Shown piece after piece: positions 47,930-56,928 of a stretch of DNA of 64,000 bases. The stretch comes from Intrasporangiaceae bacterium (GTDB lineage Bacteria; Actinomycetota; Actinomycetes; Actinomycetales; Dermatophilaceae): the NCBI GenBank assembly GCA_021324575.1, contig JAJPIW010000090.1:1-64000 (forward strand), written 5' to 3'. Below the pieces are notes generated by a model, which searched no databases, was not told the origin of the DNA, and saw only the letters and a program-made list of their open reading frames with translations. The position numbers and the translations under genes were made by a program. How positions within the stretch are numbered: position 1 is the first letter of the stretch; every line of letters starts with the position of its first letter.

Positions 47930-50168
47930 GCCCGAACCGGCGCAGCCGCAGGCTGTTGGTCACCACCAGGACGCTGGACAGGGCCATGGCGGCACCGGCG
48001 ATCATGGGGGTGAGCAGCCCGGCCATCGCGAGCGGGATGGCGGCGACGTTGTAGCCGAACGCCCAGGCGAGGTTCTGCTTGATCGTCCGCAGGGTCGCGC
48101 GTGAGACGTCGATCGCCTGGCTGACGGCGGTGAGGTCTGATCGCATGAGGACGATGTCGGCGCTCTCCATGGCCACGTCGGTGCCGCTGCCCATCGCCAA
48201 CCCGAGGTCTGCCTGGGCCAGGGCCGCTGCGTCGTTGACGCCGTCACCGACCATGGCGACGACTCTTCCCTCGCTCTGCAGCCGAGCCACGACCGCATGC
48301 TTGTCCGCCGGCGCGACATCGGCGAGCACGCGCTCGGCCGGGATGCCGACCTCGGCGGCCACCTGACGTCCGGTGGCCGCGTTGTCCCCGGTGAGGACGT
48401 ATGCCGTGAGGCCCGCGGCGGTCAGTCCGGCGATCGCGGCCCGCGAGGTGGGACGAACCGTGTCGGTGACCGTCATCAGGGCCCTGGCCGTCTGGTCCCA
48501 ACCGACGAGAACTGTTGTGCCGGTAGCGGATGCGATGCGTAGGGACAGCTCGTCCGGGATGGTCGCGAAGAGCTCGGCCTTGCCGACGACCACCTCGGTC
48601 CCCTTGATGGTCGCGACCGCGCCGGCCCCCGCCAGGGCCCGGAAGCCGGTGGCGGTCGGGACGGTCAGGCCACGCCGGGTGGCGGCGGCGAGGATCGCGC
48701 GCGCAACCGGGTGCTCGGAGCCGGCCTCGACGGCAGCTGCTGCCTGCAGGGCCGCGGTCTGGGTGAGACGGCCGGCGGTCGTGACGTCGGTGAGCCGAGG
48801 TTCGCCGGAGGTGATCGTCCCCGTCTTGTCCAGGACGATGGCGTCGATCCGGCGGGTGTCCTCCAGGACCTGCGGCCCCTTGACCAGGATGCCGAGCTGG
48901 GCGGCGCGACCGGTGCCGACGAGGAGCGCGGTCGGAGTCGCGAGGCCAAGGGCGCAGGGGCATGCGATGACGAGGACGGCTACCGCGATGCCGAGGGCGC
49001 GAGCCGGATCACCTGTCCCGGCCCACCAGCCGGCGAAGGTCAGCGCGGCGAGGACCAGGACGACGGGGACGAAGACGCTCGAGACGCGGTCGGCGAGCCC
49101 CTGGATCGCGGCCTTGCCGGTCTGGGCCTGCTCGACGAGCCGGGTCATGGCGGCCAACGTGGTCTCCGCCCCGACGGCGCGGGCCTCGACGACGAGGCGT
49201 CCGTCGGCATTGACCGTCCCGCCCGTGACCGGGTCGCCGGGCGAGACCTCGACCGGCACCGACTCCCCGGTCACCATCGAGGTGTCGACGGCGGACTGAC
49301 CGTCGACGACGCGACCGTCGGTGGCGATCTTCTCTCCCGGTCGGACGACGAAATGGTCGCCGACTCGCAGGTCGTCGATCGGGATGCGGACCTCGGTGGT
49401 GACTCGGGTCGCGGCGTCGATCCGTTGCACGGCAACGTCCTTGGCCCCGAGGTTCATCAGCGCGAGGAGCGCTCCCTTGCTCTGGCCCTTGGCCCGGGAC
49501 TCCAGCCAGCGGCCGATGAGCAGGAACGTCGTGACGACCGCCGCGGTCTCGAAGTAGGAGTGCCCGTGGCCGCCAGTCGCGATGAGGGTGACGACCGACC
49601 ACCCGTATGCCGCGATGACCCCGATCGACACCAGCGTGTCCATCGTGGAGGCCAGGTGCCGGGCGTTGATGGCGGCGGCGCGGTGGAACGGCCATGCTGC
49701 CCAGAGCACGACGGGTGTGGCGAGGGCGAACTGTGCCCAGCGGCTGGCGGGGCTGTCCAGGGCGGGGATCATGGCGAGGACGAGCACCGGCAGGGAGAGC
49801 AGGGCGGCGACGAGCGCGCGCCGCCTGAGGGCATTGGCCGGGGCGACGTCGTGGTCCAGGTGGTTGGAGTGGTCGGCATGAGCGACGTGGTGCGGGTGTC
49901 GGCCAGTTGACGACTGCGCGAGAGGTTGACGGTCGGGGATGACGGTCGCGCCGTAGCCGGTGGTCTTCACGGTGGCGACGATGTCCTCTGGGGTGAGCGG
50001 CGCGGCATACGTGACGCGTGCCTTCTCGGTGGCGAGGTTGACGCTCGCCTCCACTCCCTCGAGCTTGTGCAGCTTGCGCTCGATCCGGGCCGCGCAGGAG
50101 GCGCAGGTCATGCCGGTGATGGCGAGGTCGAGGTGTTGGGGGTCGGTGTGGGTCGTGGTGTCGGTCAT
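47913..50168 (-). CDS. copA: copper-exporting P1B-type ATPase
   Basis: A 751-residue P-type ATPase. An N-terminal heavy-metal domain carries GMTCASC (residues 19-25). A His-rich stretch ([17 protein letters not shown]) lies near 95. The membrane copper site is C403-P-C405 in [14 protein letters not shown], the phosphorylation loop is [11 protein letters not shown], the conserved HP follows in [11 protein letters not shown], and [12 protein letters not shown] closes the ATP site. It exports Cu(I). It lies 53 bp downstream of csoR and should be induced by copper. A family-C repeat encodes part of the linker between the first domain and the first helix. Confidence 0.95.
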   Translation of the reverse strand: MTDTTTHTDPQHLDLAITGMTCASCAARIERKLHKLEGVEASVNLATEKARVTYAAPLTPEDIVATVKTTGYGATVIPDRQPLAQSSTGRHPHHVAHADHSNHLDHDVAPANALRRRALVAALLSLPVLVLAMIPALDSPASRWAQFALATPVVLWAAWPFHRAAAINARHLASTMDTLVSIGVIAAYGWSVVTLIATGGHGHSYFETAAVVTTFLLIGRWLESRAKGQSKGALLALMNLGAKDVAVQRIDAATRVTTEVRIPIDDLRVGDHFVVRPGEKIATDGRVVDGQSAVDTSMVTGESVPVEVSPGDPVTGGTVNADGRLVVEARAVGAETTLAAMTRLVEQAQTGKAAIQGLADRVSSVFVPVVLVLAALTFAGWWAGTGDPARALGIAVAVLVIACPCALGLATPTALLVGTGRAAQLGILVKGPQVLEDTRRIDAIVLDKTGTITSGEPRLTDVTTAGRLTQTAALQAAAAVEAGSEHPVARAILAAATRRGLTVPTATGFRALAGAGAVATIKGTEVVVGKAELFATIPDELSLRIASATGTTVLVGWDQTARALMTVTDTVRPTSRAAIAGLTAAGLTAYVLTGDNAATGRQVAAEVGIPAERVLADVAPADKHAVVARLQSEGRVVAMVGDGVNDAAALAQADLGLAMGSGTDVAMESADIVLMRSDLTAVSQAIDVSRATLRTIKQNLAWAFGYNVAAIPLAMAGLLTPMIAGAAMALSSVLVVTNSLRLRRFGRVSVS
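49896..49922. repeat. family C repeat, copy 2, inside copA
   Basis: The plus-strand sequence includes GTCGGCCAGTTGACGA and ends TGCGCGAG. In copA (minus strand) it encodes the linker residues from about LAQSS to GRH, between the metal-binding domain and the membrane part. Confidence 0.75.
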
Positions 50169-50221
50169 GTCGTCCCTCGTGGGCTCTGGTCTGTGTTGGT
50201 GGTGGGTGAGGCTGGGTCGGT

Positions 50222-50503
50222 TCAGCTGCGGACGAGCCGCGCGATCGCGTCGGACGCCTCACGGACCTTGGCGTCGGCGGCGGCGTCGGACTCGCGCGCG
50301 GCGTCGACGACGCAGTGGGCGATGTGGTCCTCGAGGAGGCCGAGGCTCACCGCTTGGAGCGCCTTGGTGGCGGCACTCACCTGGGTGAGGATGTCGATGC
50401 AGTAGGTGTCGTCCTCGACCATCCGGGCGATGCCGCGCACCTGGCCCTCGATCCGGCGGAGTCGCTTGAGGTACTCGTCCTTGCTCCCGGTGTAGCCGGC
50501 CAT
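50222..50503 (-). CDS. csoR: copper-sensing repressor CsoR
   Basis: A 93-residue all-helical repressor of the DUF156 family. The Cu(I) ligands are all present in the expected spacing: C35 (YCIDIL), H60 and C64 (HIAHCV). The N-terminal [18 protein letters not shown] helix makes DNA contact. Copper binding releases it from DNA and allows csoR and copA expression. A perfect 7-7 palindrome of the CsoR-operator type lies 43 bp upstream at 50546. Confidence 0.94.
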   Translation of the reverse strand: MAGYTGSKDEYLKRLRRIEGQVRGIARMVEDDTYCIDILTQVSAATKALQAVSLGLLEDHIAHCVVDAARESDAAADAKVREASDAIARLVRS

Positions 50504-50545
50504 GATCGCTCCCGTCGTCGTGCGCCTTCTAGCTGTGACAACAGG

Positions 50546-50562
50546 ATACCCCCGAGGGGTAT
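50546..50562. promoter_or_regulatory. CsoR-type operator
   Basis: ATACCCCCGAGGGGTAT is a perfect 7-bp inverted repeat with a 3-bp centre, the G/C-tract palindrome type bound by CsoR. It lies 43 bp before the csoR start and probably covers the promoter of the csoR-copA operon. Confidence 0.85.
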
Positions 50563-50569
50563 TCCTTCC

Positions 50570-50625
50570 GTCATTGCGTCTGCGTCGCCTGGCGGCAAAG
50601 ACCCTCAGATCCGCAGACGCAGGGG
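50570..50625. repeat. REP-like/terminator element, family E copy 2
   Basis: TTGCGTCTGCG (about 50575) pairs with CGCAGACGCA (about 50612), and CAGATCCGCAGACG repeats, inverted, the block seen at 15341. It lies between the csoR operator and the purB stop codon at 50626. Confidence 0.65.
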
Positions 50626-52038
50626 TCAGTCATCGAGGTGGGCCACCAGGCTGGGAGCCAGTCCGACGTAGGTCTGCGGGGTCATCGCCGCCAGCCGCTC
50701 CTCGACCTCGGCAGGCAGGCCCAGACCGTGAACGAACTCGACCAGCTCGGCCTGACCGATCCGCCGGCCACGGGTGAGCTCCTTGAGCCGCTCGTACGGC
50801 TCCTCCATGCCCGGGACCCCTTGCGCCCCGAGCGCCCGCATGGCCGACTGGATGGGCTCGCCGAGCACCTCCCAGTTGGCGTCGAGGTCGGCCACCATCG
50901 CGGATGGGACGGCGTCGAGGCCGGCGAGGCCGCGGCATACGTTGTCCAGCGCCAGGACTGAATGGCCCAGGGCGGACCCGATGTTGCGCTGCATGGAGGA
51001 GTCGGTGAGGTCGCGCTGCAGCCGGCTCTGGACGAGGGTCGCGGAGAGCACGTCGAGGAGGGCGTTGGACAGCTCGAGGTTGGCCTCGGCGTTCTCGAAC
51101 CGGATCGGGTTGACCTTGTGCGGCATCGTCGACGACCCCACGGTGCCCTGCCCGCGCACCTGGGCGAAGTAGCCCAGCGAGATGTAGGTCCAGACGTCGG
51201 TGCACAGGTTGTGCAGCACCCGGTTGAACCGGGCGATGTCGGAGTACAGCTCGGCCTGCCAGTCGTGGCTCTCGATCTGGGTCGTGAGCGGGTTCCAGGA
51301 CAGGCCGAGGCCCTCGACGAAGCTGCGCGAGATGGCCTGCCAGTCGGCGCCTGGCACGGCGGCGAGGTGCGCGCCGTACGTGCCGGTCGCGCCGTTGAGC
51401 TTGCCGAGGTAGTCCGCGCCCTCGATCCGCCGCAGCTGCCGACCGAGGCGGTGGGCCAGGACGGCGAGCTCCTTGCCGATCGTCGTGGGGGTCGCCGGCT
51501 GTCCGTGGGTGTGCGCGAGGAGCGGCACCTCCGCGAGGGCACGAGCCATCTCGACGACCTGGCCGTATGCCGCGCGGGCCCGGGGCAGCCACACCTCGCG
51601 GACGGCGCCCTGCACCATGAGCGCGTAGGACAGGTTGTTGATGTCCTCGCTCGTGCAGCAGAAGTGGATGAGCTCGGCGAGCCCCTTGTCGGACTGGTCG
51701 GGCGCGATCTCGGTGAGCCGCTTCTTGAGGAAGTACTCGACGGCCTTGACGTCATGCTGGGTGACCCGCTCGGTGGCCGCGAGCTCGTCGATCTCGGCCG
51801 GGCCGAAGGTGTCGACGATGGCGCGCAGCCTCGAGATCTCCTCGGCCGTGAGCCGACGGACGCCGGGAACGACCTGGCCGTCGGTCAGGTGGATGAGCCA
51901 CTCGATCTCGACCCGCACCCGGGCGCGGTTGAGCGCCGGCTCGGAGAGGTGGTCGACGAGCGGCGCGACGACGGAGCGGTAGCGGCCGTCGAGGGCGCCG
52001 AGCGCGATGGGAGGGGCGGCGTTCGCCAGCGAAACCAT
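50626..52038 (-). CDS. purB: adenylosuccinate lyase
   Basis: A 470-residue fumarase/aspartase-superfamily enzyme acting twice in purine synthesis (SAICAR and adenylosuccinate cleavage). The family signature GSSTMPHKVNPIRFEN is at about residues 300-315, the catalytic His region LAHTHGQPATPTTIGKE at about 165-182, and HFCCTSEDINNLSYAL at about 122. This is the longer PurB form with a distinct C-terminal half. ATG 52036-52038 starts within 20 bp of a tandem repeat array that occupies its upstream region. Confidence 0.95.
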   Translation of the reverse strand: MVSLANAAPPIALGALDGRYRSVVAPLVDHLSEPALNRARVRVEIEWLIHLTDGQVVPGVRRLTAEEISRLRAIVDTFGPAEIDELAATERVTQHDVKAVEYFLKKRLTEIAPDQSDKGLAELIHFCCTSEDINNLSYALMVQGAVREVWLPRARAAYGQVVEMARALAEVPLLAHTHGQPATPTTIGKELAVLAHRLGRQLRRIEGADYLGKLNGATGTYGAHLAAVPGADWQAISRSFVEGLGLSWNPLTTQIESHDWQAELYSDIARFNRVLHNLCTDVWTYISLGYFAQVRGQGTVGSSTMPHKVNPIRFENAEANLELSNALLDVLSATLVQSRLQRDLTDSSMQRNIGSALGHSVLALDNVCRGLAGLDAVPSAMVADLDANWEVLGEPIQSAMRALGAQGVPGMEEPYERLKELTRGRRIGQAELVEFVHGLGLPAEVEERLAAMTPQTYVGLAPSLVAHLDD

Positions 52039-52050
52039 GCCCCAATCCTC

Positions 52051-52375
52051 CCAGAGCCCCGGCGCCCAGGCGTACGGCGCTCAGCCGCTGAGGCTCCGGG
52101 GCCCACCAGAGCCCCGGCGGCCGGGCGTACGGCGTTCAGCCGCTGAGGCTCCGGGGCCCACCAGAGCCCCGGCGGCCGGGCGTACGGCGTTCAGCCGCTG
52201 AGGCTCCGGGGCCCTCCAGAGCCCCGGCGGCCGGGCGTACGGCGTTCAGCCGCTGAGGCTCCGGGGCCCACCAGAGCCCCGGCGCCCGGGCGTACGGCGC
52301 TCAGCCGCTGAGGCTCCGGGGCCCACCAGAGCCCCGGCGCCCGGGCGTACGGCGCTCAGCCGCCGGGCTCTGGCA
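52051..52375. repeat. six 55-bp tandem repeats between a VOC gene and purB
   Basis: Units start at 52051, 52106, 52161, 52216, 52271 and 52326, each exactly 55 bp, differing at only a few positions. The first half of each unit (GAGCCCCGGC) pairs with the second half (CTCCGGGGC). The sixth is cut short and its end, CGCCGGGCTCTGG, makes it a longer hairpin. This array fills almost all of the 346-bp gap; no gene is seen there. It lies downstream of the VOC gene and upstream of purB. Confidence 0.96.
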
Positions 52376-52384
52376 CCGGTGAGG

Positions 52385-53185
52385 TCAGTCCTCGGCAGGT
52401 GGTGGCGTGACCTGTGCGGGGTTGATCAGCCCGAACGCCTCGCCCTGGGCGCCGGCCACGATGGCCATGTGCCCGAAGGGTGTCTCCGAAGGCGGCATCA
52501 TCACCGAGCCGCCCAGCTCGGTGGCCTTCGTGGTGGCGGCGACGACGTCGTCGGCCCAGAACCAGGTCAGCCAGTAGGCGGGGTTGTCGCCCGGGTGGAG
52601 GCTGTCGTCGTTGATCCCGCCGACGCCCTCGCCGTCGGGTCGCTGGAACTGCGCGTAGCGGAGCTGCTCCCCGTCGCCGAAGTCGTCGTAGGTCCAGCCG
52701 AAGACCGCGGCGTAGAAGGCCTTGGCGCCGTCGAAGTCGCGGGTGTGCAGCTCGTTCCAGGTGTAGGCGCCGTCCTCGTTGAAGATGCCGGCGCCGGCGT
52801 GGGCCCCGGCCTGCCAGATCCCGAACGCGGCTCCGGAGGAGTCGGCGGCGACCGTCATCCGCCCGACGTCCATGACGTCGAAGGGGGGCATGAACACCTG
52901 GCCGCCCGCAGCAGTCACTTTCTCGGCCGTCGCGTCGGCGTCGTCGGCGGCGAGGTAGGTCGTCCAGACCGACGGCGTCGAGGGGTCGCCCATCTTCGGC
53001 CCGACCCCCGCGGCCGGCCGGCCGCCCTTGAGGGCCATGAGGTAGCCGCCGGCCTCCTCCGGACCGTCCTGGATGTCCCAGCCGAACAGCTCGCTGTAGT
53101 ACTGCCGCGCGGCAGCGGGATCATCGACCGACAGGTCGACCCAACAGGGGGTTCCCTCGGGCCAGGCGTCGTCACGGGTGGGCAT
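52385..53185 (-). CDS. two-domain VOC (glyoxalase/extradiol dioxygenase fold) protein
   Basis: A 266-residue protein from ATG 53183-53185 (MPTRDDAWPEGTPCWVDLS). Two VOC modules follow: about 12-125 (VDLSVDDPAAARQYYSELFGW, then VDVGRMTVAADSSGAAFGIWQ) and about 140-255 (WNELHTRDFDGAKAFYAAVFGWTYD, then TPFGHMAIVAGAQGEAFGLI). Similar to actinobacterial VOC hydroxylase-like proteins of unknown substrate. The gene stops just before the tandem repeat array. Confidence 0.86.
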   Translation of the reverse strand: MPTRDDAWPEGTPCWVDLSVDDPAAARQYYSELFGWDIQDGPEEAGGYLMALKGGRPAAGVGPKMGDPSTPSVWTTYLAADDADATAEKVTAAGGQVFMPPFDVMDVGRMTVAADSSGAAFGIWQAGAHAGAGIFNEDGAYTWNELHTRDFDGAKAFYAAVFGWTYDDFGDGEQLRYAQFQRPDGEGVGGINDDSLHPGDNPAYWLTWFWADDVVAATTKATELGGSVMMPPSETPFGHMAIVAGAQGEAFGLINPAQVTPPPAED

Positions 53186-53290
53186 CGTTGCCTCCAACGG
53201 GTCAGTCGGTCGTGTCTCGACCGCACATCGCCACCCAAGCACCGCACACCGACATCACGCCAGCCCCTGGTTCAGGAGTTCAGGTCCCGT

Positions 53291-53827
53291 TCAGCCGACG
53301 ACCGTCCGCACGTGCGCAACGATCCCGGGGACGGCCGCCTGCACCTCGGCATACGTCTGCTCGAAGGCATCCCCCCGGCCGTACCAGGGGTCGTCCATGT
53401 CCAGGTCGCCGGCCGCCGCCGCGCCGGGGTCGAAGGACCGGAACAGCCGCACCCTGGCCCGCTGCTCGTCGGTCCGGCAGAGCCGGAGCAGGTCTCGGAC
53501 GTGCCCGGAGTCGGCCGCCAGCACCAGGTCGCGGTCGACGAGCCAGGACCGGTCGACCTGCTGGGCCCGGTGCGCGGACCCACCGTGGTCGGCGTGCCCG
53601 TTGCGGCGCAGGACTGCGAGCGTCCGCCGGTCCGCCGGGCTGCCGACCTCCCACGACGTCGTCCCGCCCGAGTCGACCTCGACGACGTGGCCGAGGCCGG
53701 CCTCCTCCAACGCCTCGCGCAGGAGGAACTCCCCCATCGGGGAGCGGCAGATGTTCCCGGAGCAGACCACGGCGATCCGGTAGGGACGGTCGGGACCGTA
53801 TGCCGGTCGCTCGGCTGAGTCACTCAC
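53291..53827 (-). CDS. low-molecular-weight protein tyrosine phosphatase
   Basis: A 178-residue phosphatase starting at GTG 53825-53827. The C-x5-R loop is VVCSGNICRSPMGE with Cys22 and Arg28; the general acid Asp is in MDDPWYGRGDAF near residue 147. The fold length is slightly above the usual 150 residues. It removes phosphate from protein tyrosine, e.g. on capsule or envelope regulators. It lies next to the BioD-like gene with 17 bp between. Confidence 0.9.
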   Translation of the reverse strand: MSDSAERPAYGPDRPYRIAVVCSGNICRSPMGEFLLREALEEAGLGHVVEVDSGGTTSWEVGSPADRRTLAVLRRNGHADHGGSAHRAQQVDRSWLVDRDLVLAADSGHVRDLLRLCRTDEQRARVRLFRSFDPGAAAAGDLDMDDPWYGRGDAFEQTYAEVQAAVPGIVAHVRTVVG

Positions 53828-53843
53828 GCACGTCACTCTAGGT

Positions 53844-54548
53844 TCACTCCAGGTCCAGCCAGACGCGGGCCCGGGCGAAGTCGGCCGCCTCGAAGCCACC
53901 GGGCAGGTCGGGGATGCGACCCAGCACCGGAACGCCTGCCACGTCGGGGAACTCGTCGAGCAGGTCGCGGGTAGCGTCGTCCAGGTCTCGACCCGCCGGC
54001 CAGTGCGTGAGCACGACACCGAGGAACGGCAGACCGCGTTGGCGGAGGACCTCACGGGTGAGAGCCGCCGCGTTGAGATCGGCCTCCGTCGGGCGTGCTG
54101 CCAGCACGAATCCGGCGCTGGATCCCTTGTAGCGCAACGCTGTTGCCACATCGAGCAGCGTGCCGCGTCGCCCGTCGAGCTGGGTCATGATGCCGCTGGT
54201 CCCCTCGACGAGGACCAGCCCGGCCCGCTCGGTGAGAGCCGCCACCGCCTTGACGTGGTCGGCGATCTTGGGAAGGGAGATGCCGACGCGGCTGGCGGCG
54301 ATGACCGGCGGGAGGGGGAGTCGGAGCCGGATCTCCTCGTGGGCGTCGACTCCCTTGACCCACACCCGGACTCGGTCGACGTCGCCCTCCTCCCAGTCGG
54401 CTGCGCCGGTCTGGACGAGCTTGACGACGGACAACGCCGTGCGGTGCCGCAGCACAGTGGCGAGGGCTGCCGTCGTCACGGTCAACCCGACGCCGGGCCC
54501 GGTCGCCGTGACGAGGACGACGCTCGGCAGCGGGACGGGGTCACCCAC
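53844..54548 (-). CDS. BioD-like protein with degenerate P-loop
   Basis: A 234-residue protein from GTG 54546-54548 (overlapping panE stop). It matches the dethiobiotin synthetase fold: VVLVTATGPGVGLTVTTAALATVL, KLVQTGAADWEEGDV, VLVEGTSGIMTQLDG, and VVLTHWPAG. The P-loop is TGPGVGLT, where BioD has TDTGVGKT, so the phosphate-binding Lys is replaced by Leu. Walker B-like VEGTSG is kept. No bioA, bioB or bioF gene is near. It may be inactive, use another cofactor, or be a repurposed family member. Confidence 0.72.
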   Translation of the reverse strand: MGDPVPLPSVVLVTATGPGVGLTVTTAALATVLRHRTALSVVKLVQTGAADWEEGDVDRVRVWVKGVDAHEEIRLRLPLPPVIAASRVGISLPKIADHVKAVAALTERAGLVLVEGTSGIMTQLDGRRGTLLDVATALRYKGSSAGFVLAARPTEADLNAAALTREVLRQRGLPFLGVVLTHWPAGRDLDDATRDLLDEFPDVAGVPVLGRIPDLPGGFEAADFARARVWLDLE

Positions 54549-55614
54549 GCCGACCACCGAGTACCTCGTGGAGCAGGTCGCGGCCGTCCCACCGCCGGCG
54601 GGTGTCGGGACCGGCGCGTTCGGCCTCAGCGACGAGCCGGCACACGGCCTCACAGACAGGAGTCGGTATGCCGTGTGCCTGCCCGAGCCGCGCGACCTCG
54701 CCCTGCAGCTCGGCGATCTCAGTGGGCCGGCCCGCGGCGAGGTCGTCGGCCATCGAGGAGCGAGCGGTCGGGTCGACCCGCAGGCTGGCGCGGGCAGCGG
54801 CGCGGAAGACCGGGTCGGGGGAGCGCAGCATCCGGATCGTCGCTGCCGGACTGATCGGGGTGAGTCGCGCGGGCGTGACGCCGATCGCCGCATAGACGGC
54901 GAGGGCCTCCTCCTGGCAGGCGGCGAGGACGCGGCGGTAGTCGCGCTGGCCGAGCTCTTCGCGCAGGGGCAGGCCGGACAGTGCGTTGACGGCGTTGTTG
55001 AGGTTGAGCAGGAGCTTGGCGTGCTGCACCTCGCGGATGTCGGCCCGCGCGTGGATCCGCAGGCCGGCGGTCTCGGCCGCCGCGAGAAATCCGTCGAGCG
55101 CCGGGTCCTGGCCCAGGTAGATGTCGCCGGACGTCGCCCGCCGGTAGGTGGCCGGTCCGGTGCGCACGACGTTGAACTCGACCATGCCCGCGACGACGTG
55201 GACGCCGTTGCCCGGTAGGGCTTCTCGCAGTCGGTCGGCGTTGTGGAGGCCGTTCTGGAGGCTGACCACGACCGTGCCCGGCTGCAGGTGTCCGGCGATG
55301 GCCGCGGCCGCCGAGAGCGTATCGCGCGACTTCACCGAGACGAGCACGACCTCCGCGCCCGAGACCGCGGCCGGGTCGGTCGTCAGGGTGGGCCGGTCGG
55401 CGGGCACCAGACGGGAGGGCAGCCCCGGCGCCTCGACGGTGAGACCGTCGGCCCGGACCGGGTCGAGGACTCCTGGCCGTCCGATGAGGGTGACCGCGGT
55501 GGTCGGAGCGAGCATCCCGCCGACCCAGCACCCGATGGCGCCGGCACCGACGACGGCGACCCGGGGCTCAGGTGAGGGGGTCGGCGACCGGGGCGCGGGC
55601 GGCATACCGCCCAT
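54541..55614 (-). CDS. panE: 2-dehydropantoate 2-reductase-like enzyme
   Basis: A 357-residue reductase. The NADP-binding motif VAVVGAGAIGCWVGGML is near residue 19, followed by SVKSRDTLSAAAAIA and QNGLHN typical of ApbA/PanE. The C-terminal helical domain has KLLLNLNNAVNALSGLP, with the catalytic Lys of KLLLNL. ATG 55612-55614 or the internal ATG within the GTATGCC motif (codon 4) could start it. It overlaps the BioD-like gene; the two may form a small cofactor-related operon, but other ApbA members have different substrates. Confidence 0.83.
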   Translation of the reverse strand: MGGMPPAPRSPTPSPEPRVAVVGAGAIGCWVGGMLAPTTAVTLIGRPGVLDPVRADGLTVEAPGLPSRLVPADRPTLTTDPAAVSGAEVVLVSVKSRDTLSAAAAIAGHLQPGTVVVSLQNGLHNADRLREALPGNGVHVVAGMVEFNVVRTGPATYRRATSGDIYLGQDPALDGFLAAAETAGLRIHARADIREVQHAKLLLNLNNAVNALSGLPLREELGQRDYRRVLAACQEEALAVYAAIGVTPARLTPISPAATIRMLRSPDPVFRAAARASLRVDPTARSSMADDLAAGRPTEIAELQGEVARLGQAHGIPTPVCEAVCRLVAEAERAGPDTRRRWDGRDLLHEVLGGRRG

Positions 55615-55654
55615 CCTTGCCCATCCCCCGAATTATCGGGTCCTCGGACAAGGT

Positions 55655-55691
55655 GGCGCCGCACCCGAGTTTCCTTCTCGGGTGCGGCGCC
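55655..55691. terminator. perfect 15-bp terminator hairpin
   Basis: GGCGCCGCACCCGAG (55655-55669) and its complement (55677-55691) enclose a 7-base loop. It follows the FMN reductase gene on the minus strand. A half-copy (CTCGGGTGCGG) comes just after. Confidence 0.85.
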
Positions 55692-55712
55692 AACTTCTCG
55701 GGTGCGGACGGC

Positions 55713-56258
55713 TCAGGCGGCGGCGACCGGCGCCTCGACGAGCTGGGCGACGAGGGCGCGGACCTCGGACTCGAGGGCCTCGTCGGTCAGGTGGCCGTCG
55801 ACGATCGTCTCGTAGGCCTTGCTGACGCCGATGGTGTCGAGGATCGGCTGGGCCTGGGCGCGGACGAGGGCCTCGACGGCGCCGGCGCGGGCGGACTGGG
55901 CACCACCGGGGGCGGCGGTCGCGGCCAGGACGGCGACCCGCTTGCCGGCGATGGGAGCCTTGGCGCGCGGGCGGGAGGCGATGTCGAGGGCGTTCTTGAG
56001 CAGGGCGCTCATGCCGCCGTTGTACTCCGGGGTGACGACGAGGATCGCGTCGGCCGCGCTGACCGTGGCGCGGAACTCGTCGACGATCGCCGGGAAGCCG
56101 CCGGCGGCGTCGGTGTGCTCCTCGTAGAAGGGGAGCTCGCCCAGCCGGTCGAAACGGGTGACCGTCACGTCGGCGGGGAGGTCTGCGATCGCGAGGTCGG
56201 CCAGCTGGGCGTTGTAGGAGCCGGGGCGGGTGCTGCCGACGAGGACGAGGAGGTTCAT
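55713..56258 (-). CDS. NADPH-dependent FMN reductase (azoreductase/ChrR type)
   Basis: A 181-residue flavodoxin-like enzyme. MNLLVLVGSTRPGSYNAQLADLA gives the phosphate-binding loop, FDRLGELPFYEE and VTPEYNGGMSALLKNALDIASR the FMN and dimer sites. Family members reduce quinones, chromate or azo dyes. It is divergent from a MarR regulator, with two identical palindromes in the 132-bp gap, so MarR probably represses both. Confidence 0.88.
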   Translation of the reverse strand: MNLLVLVGSTRPGSYNAQLADLAIADLPADVTVTRFDRLGELPFYEEHTDAAGGFPAIVDEFRATVSAADAILVVTPEYNGGMSALLKNALDIASRPRAKAPIAGKRVAVLAATAAPGGAQSARAGAVEALVRAQAQPILDTIGVSKAYETIVDGHLTDEALESEVRALVAQLVEAPVAAA

Positions 56259-56316
56259 GAGCGTGGTGCTCCTTCACGAAAGGGGGCGTGGTTGGCGGCG
56301 GCCCTGAGCGGCATTG

Positions 56317-56371
56317 GTCAAGTCCTTGACTTGAATCTAGGAGCCGACGAGAAGATTGTCAAGTCCTTGAC
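56317..56371. promoter_or_regulatory. two MarR-type operator palindromes in the divergent promoter
   Basis: The 14-mer GTCAAGTCCTTGAC occurs at 56317-56330 and again, identical, at 56358-56371; each is a near-perfect palindrome. Centre distance is 41 bp, close to four turns of DNA. They lie in the gap between the FMN reductase and marR start codons. Confidence 0.85.
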
Positions 56372-56390
56372 GAATAGGTACGATGGTCCC

Positions 56391-56897
56391 ATGAATGTCG
56401 GGGGATCCTGCGAGTCGGTCCCGGGCCAGGGCCCGGTGCCGCTCGTCGCCCTGCTCGGTCGCGCCGAGCTGGCGTTCATCGCCGAGTTCGACCGCCGCAT
56501 ACGGGACTCGGAGTTCTGCGCGCTGTCCCTCGCGCACTCCCGCAACGTCCTGCGCCACCTCGCCGACGGGCCGCTGCGGGCCTCGCACATCGTGGAGCGC
56601 TGTGACGTCTCCAAGCAGGCCATCAGCCAGCAGATCACCCATCTCGAGGCGAGTGGCTACGTCCGCGTGGACGCCGACCCCAGTGACCACCGGGCTCGAG
56701 TGATCTCGTTGACCGACAAAGGAGTTCGCGCGCAACACCTCGTCGGGCGACTCTTCACCGAGATCGAGTCGGACTGGGCCGAGGCGCTCGGTGAGCGCGA
56801 CAGCGCGGCGCTGCGTCGGGTCCTCGCCAAGGCCCTCGACGTGGTGCCTCGGGGCGCGTGCAGCGAGGTCGCCGCCACGCCGACCTCGCACTGCTGA
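56391..56897 (+). CDS. MarR-family regulator
   Basis: A 168-residue protein from ATG 56391. The winged helix covers about 50-115: ALSLAHSRNVLRHLADGPLRASHIVERCDVSKQAISQQITHLEASGYV-type sequence, then RVDADPSDHRARVISLTDKG, the wing with the D-x-R of MarR. It likely represses itself and the divergent FMN reductase through the two palindromes upstream, and responds to phenolic or oxidant signals. Ends at a terminator at 56929. Confidence 0.88.
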   Translation: MNVGGSCESVPGQGPVPLVALLGRAELAFIAEFDRRIRDSEFCALSLAHSRNVLRHLADGPLRASHIVERCDVSKQAISQQITHLEASGYVRVDADPSDHRARVISLTDKGVRAQHLVGRLFTEIESDWAEALGERDSAALRRVLAKALDVVPRGACSEVAATPTSHC

Positions 56898-56928
56898 GCC
56901 CGGACCGCTCAAGGGGCTGCCGGGCTGG

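Noticed and set aside
52051-52375. Tandem 55-bp units considered as a CRISPR array
   Set aside because: There are no unique spacers; the units are continuous repeats, and no cas gene is near.
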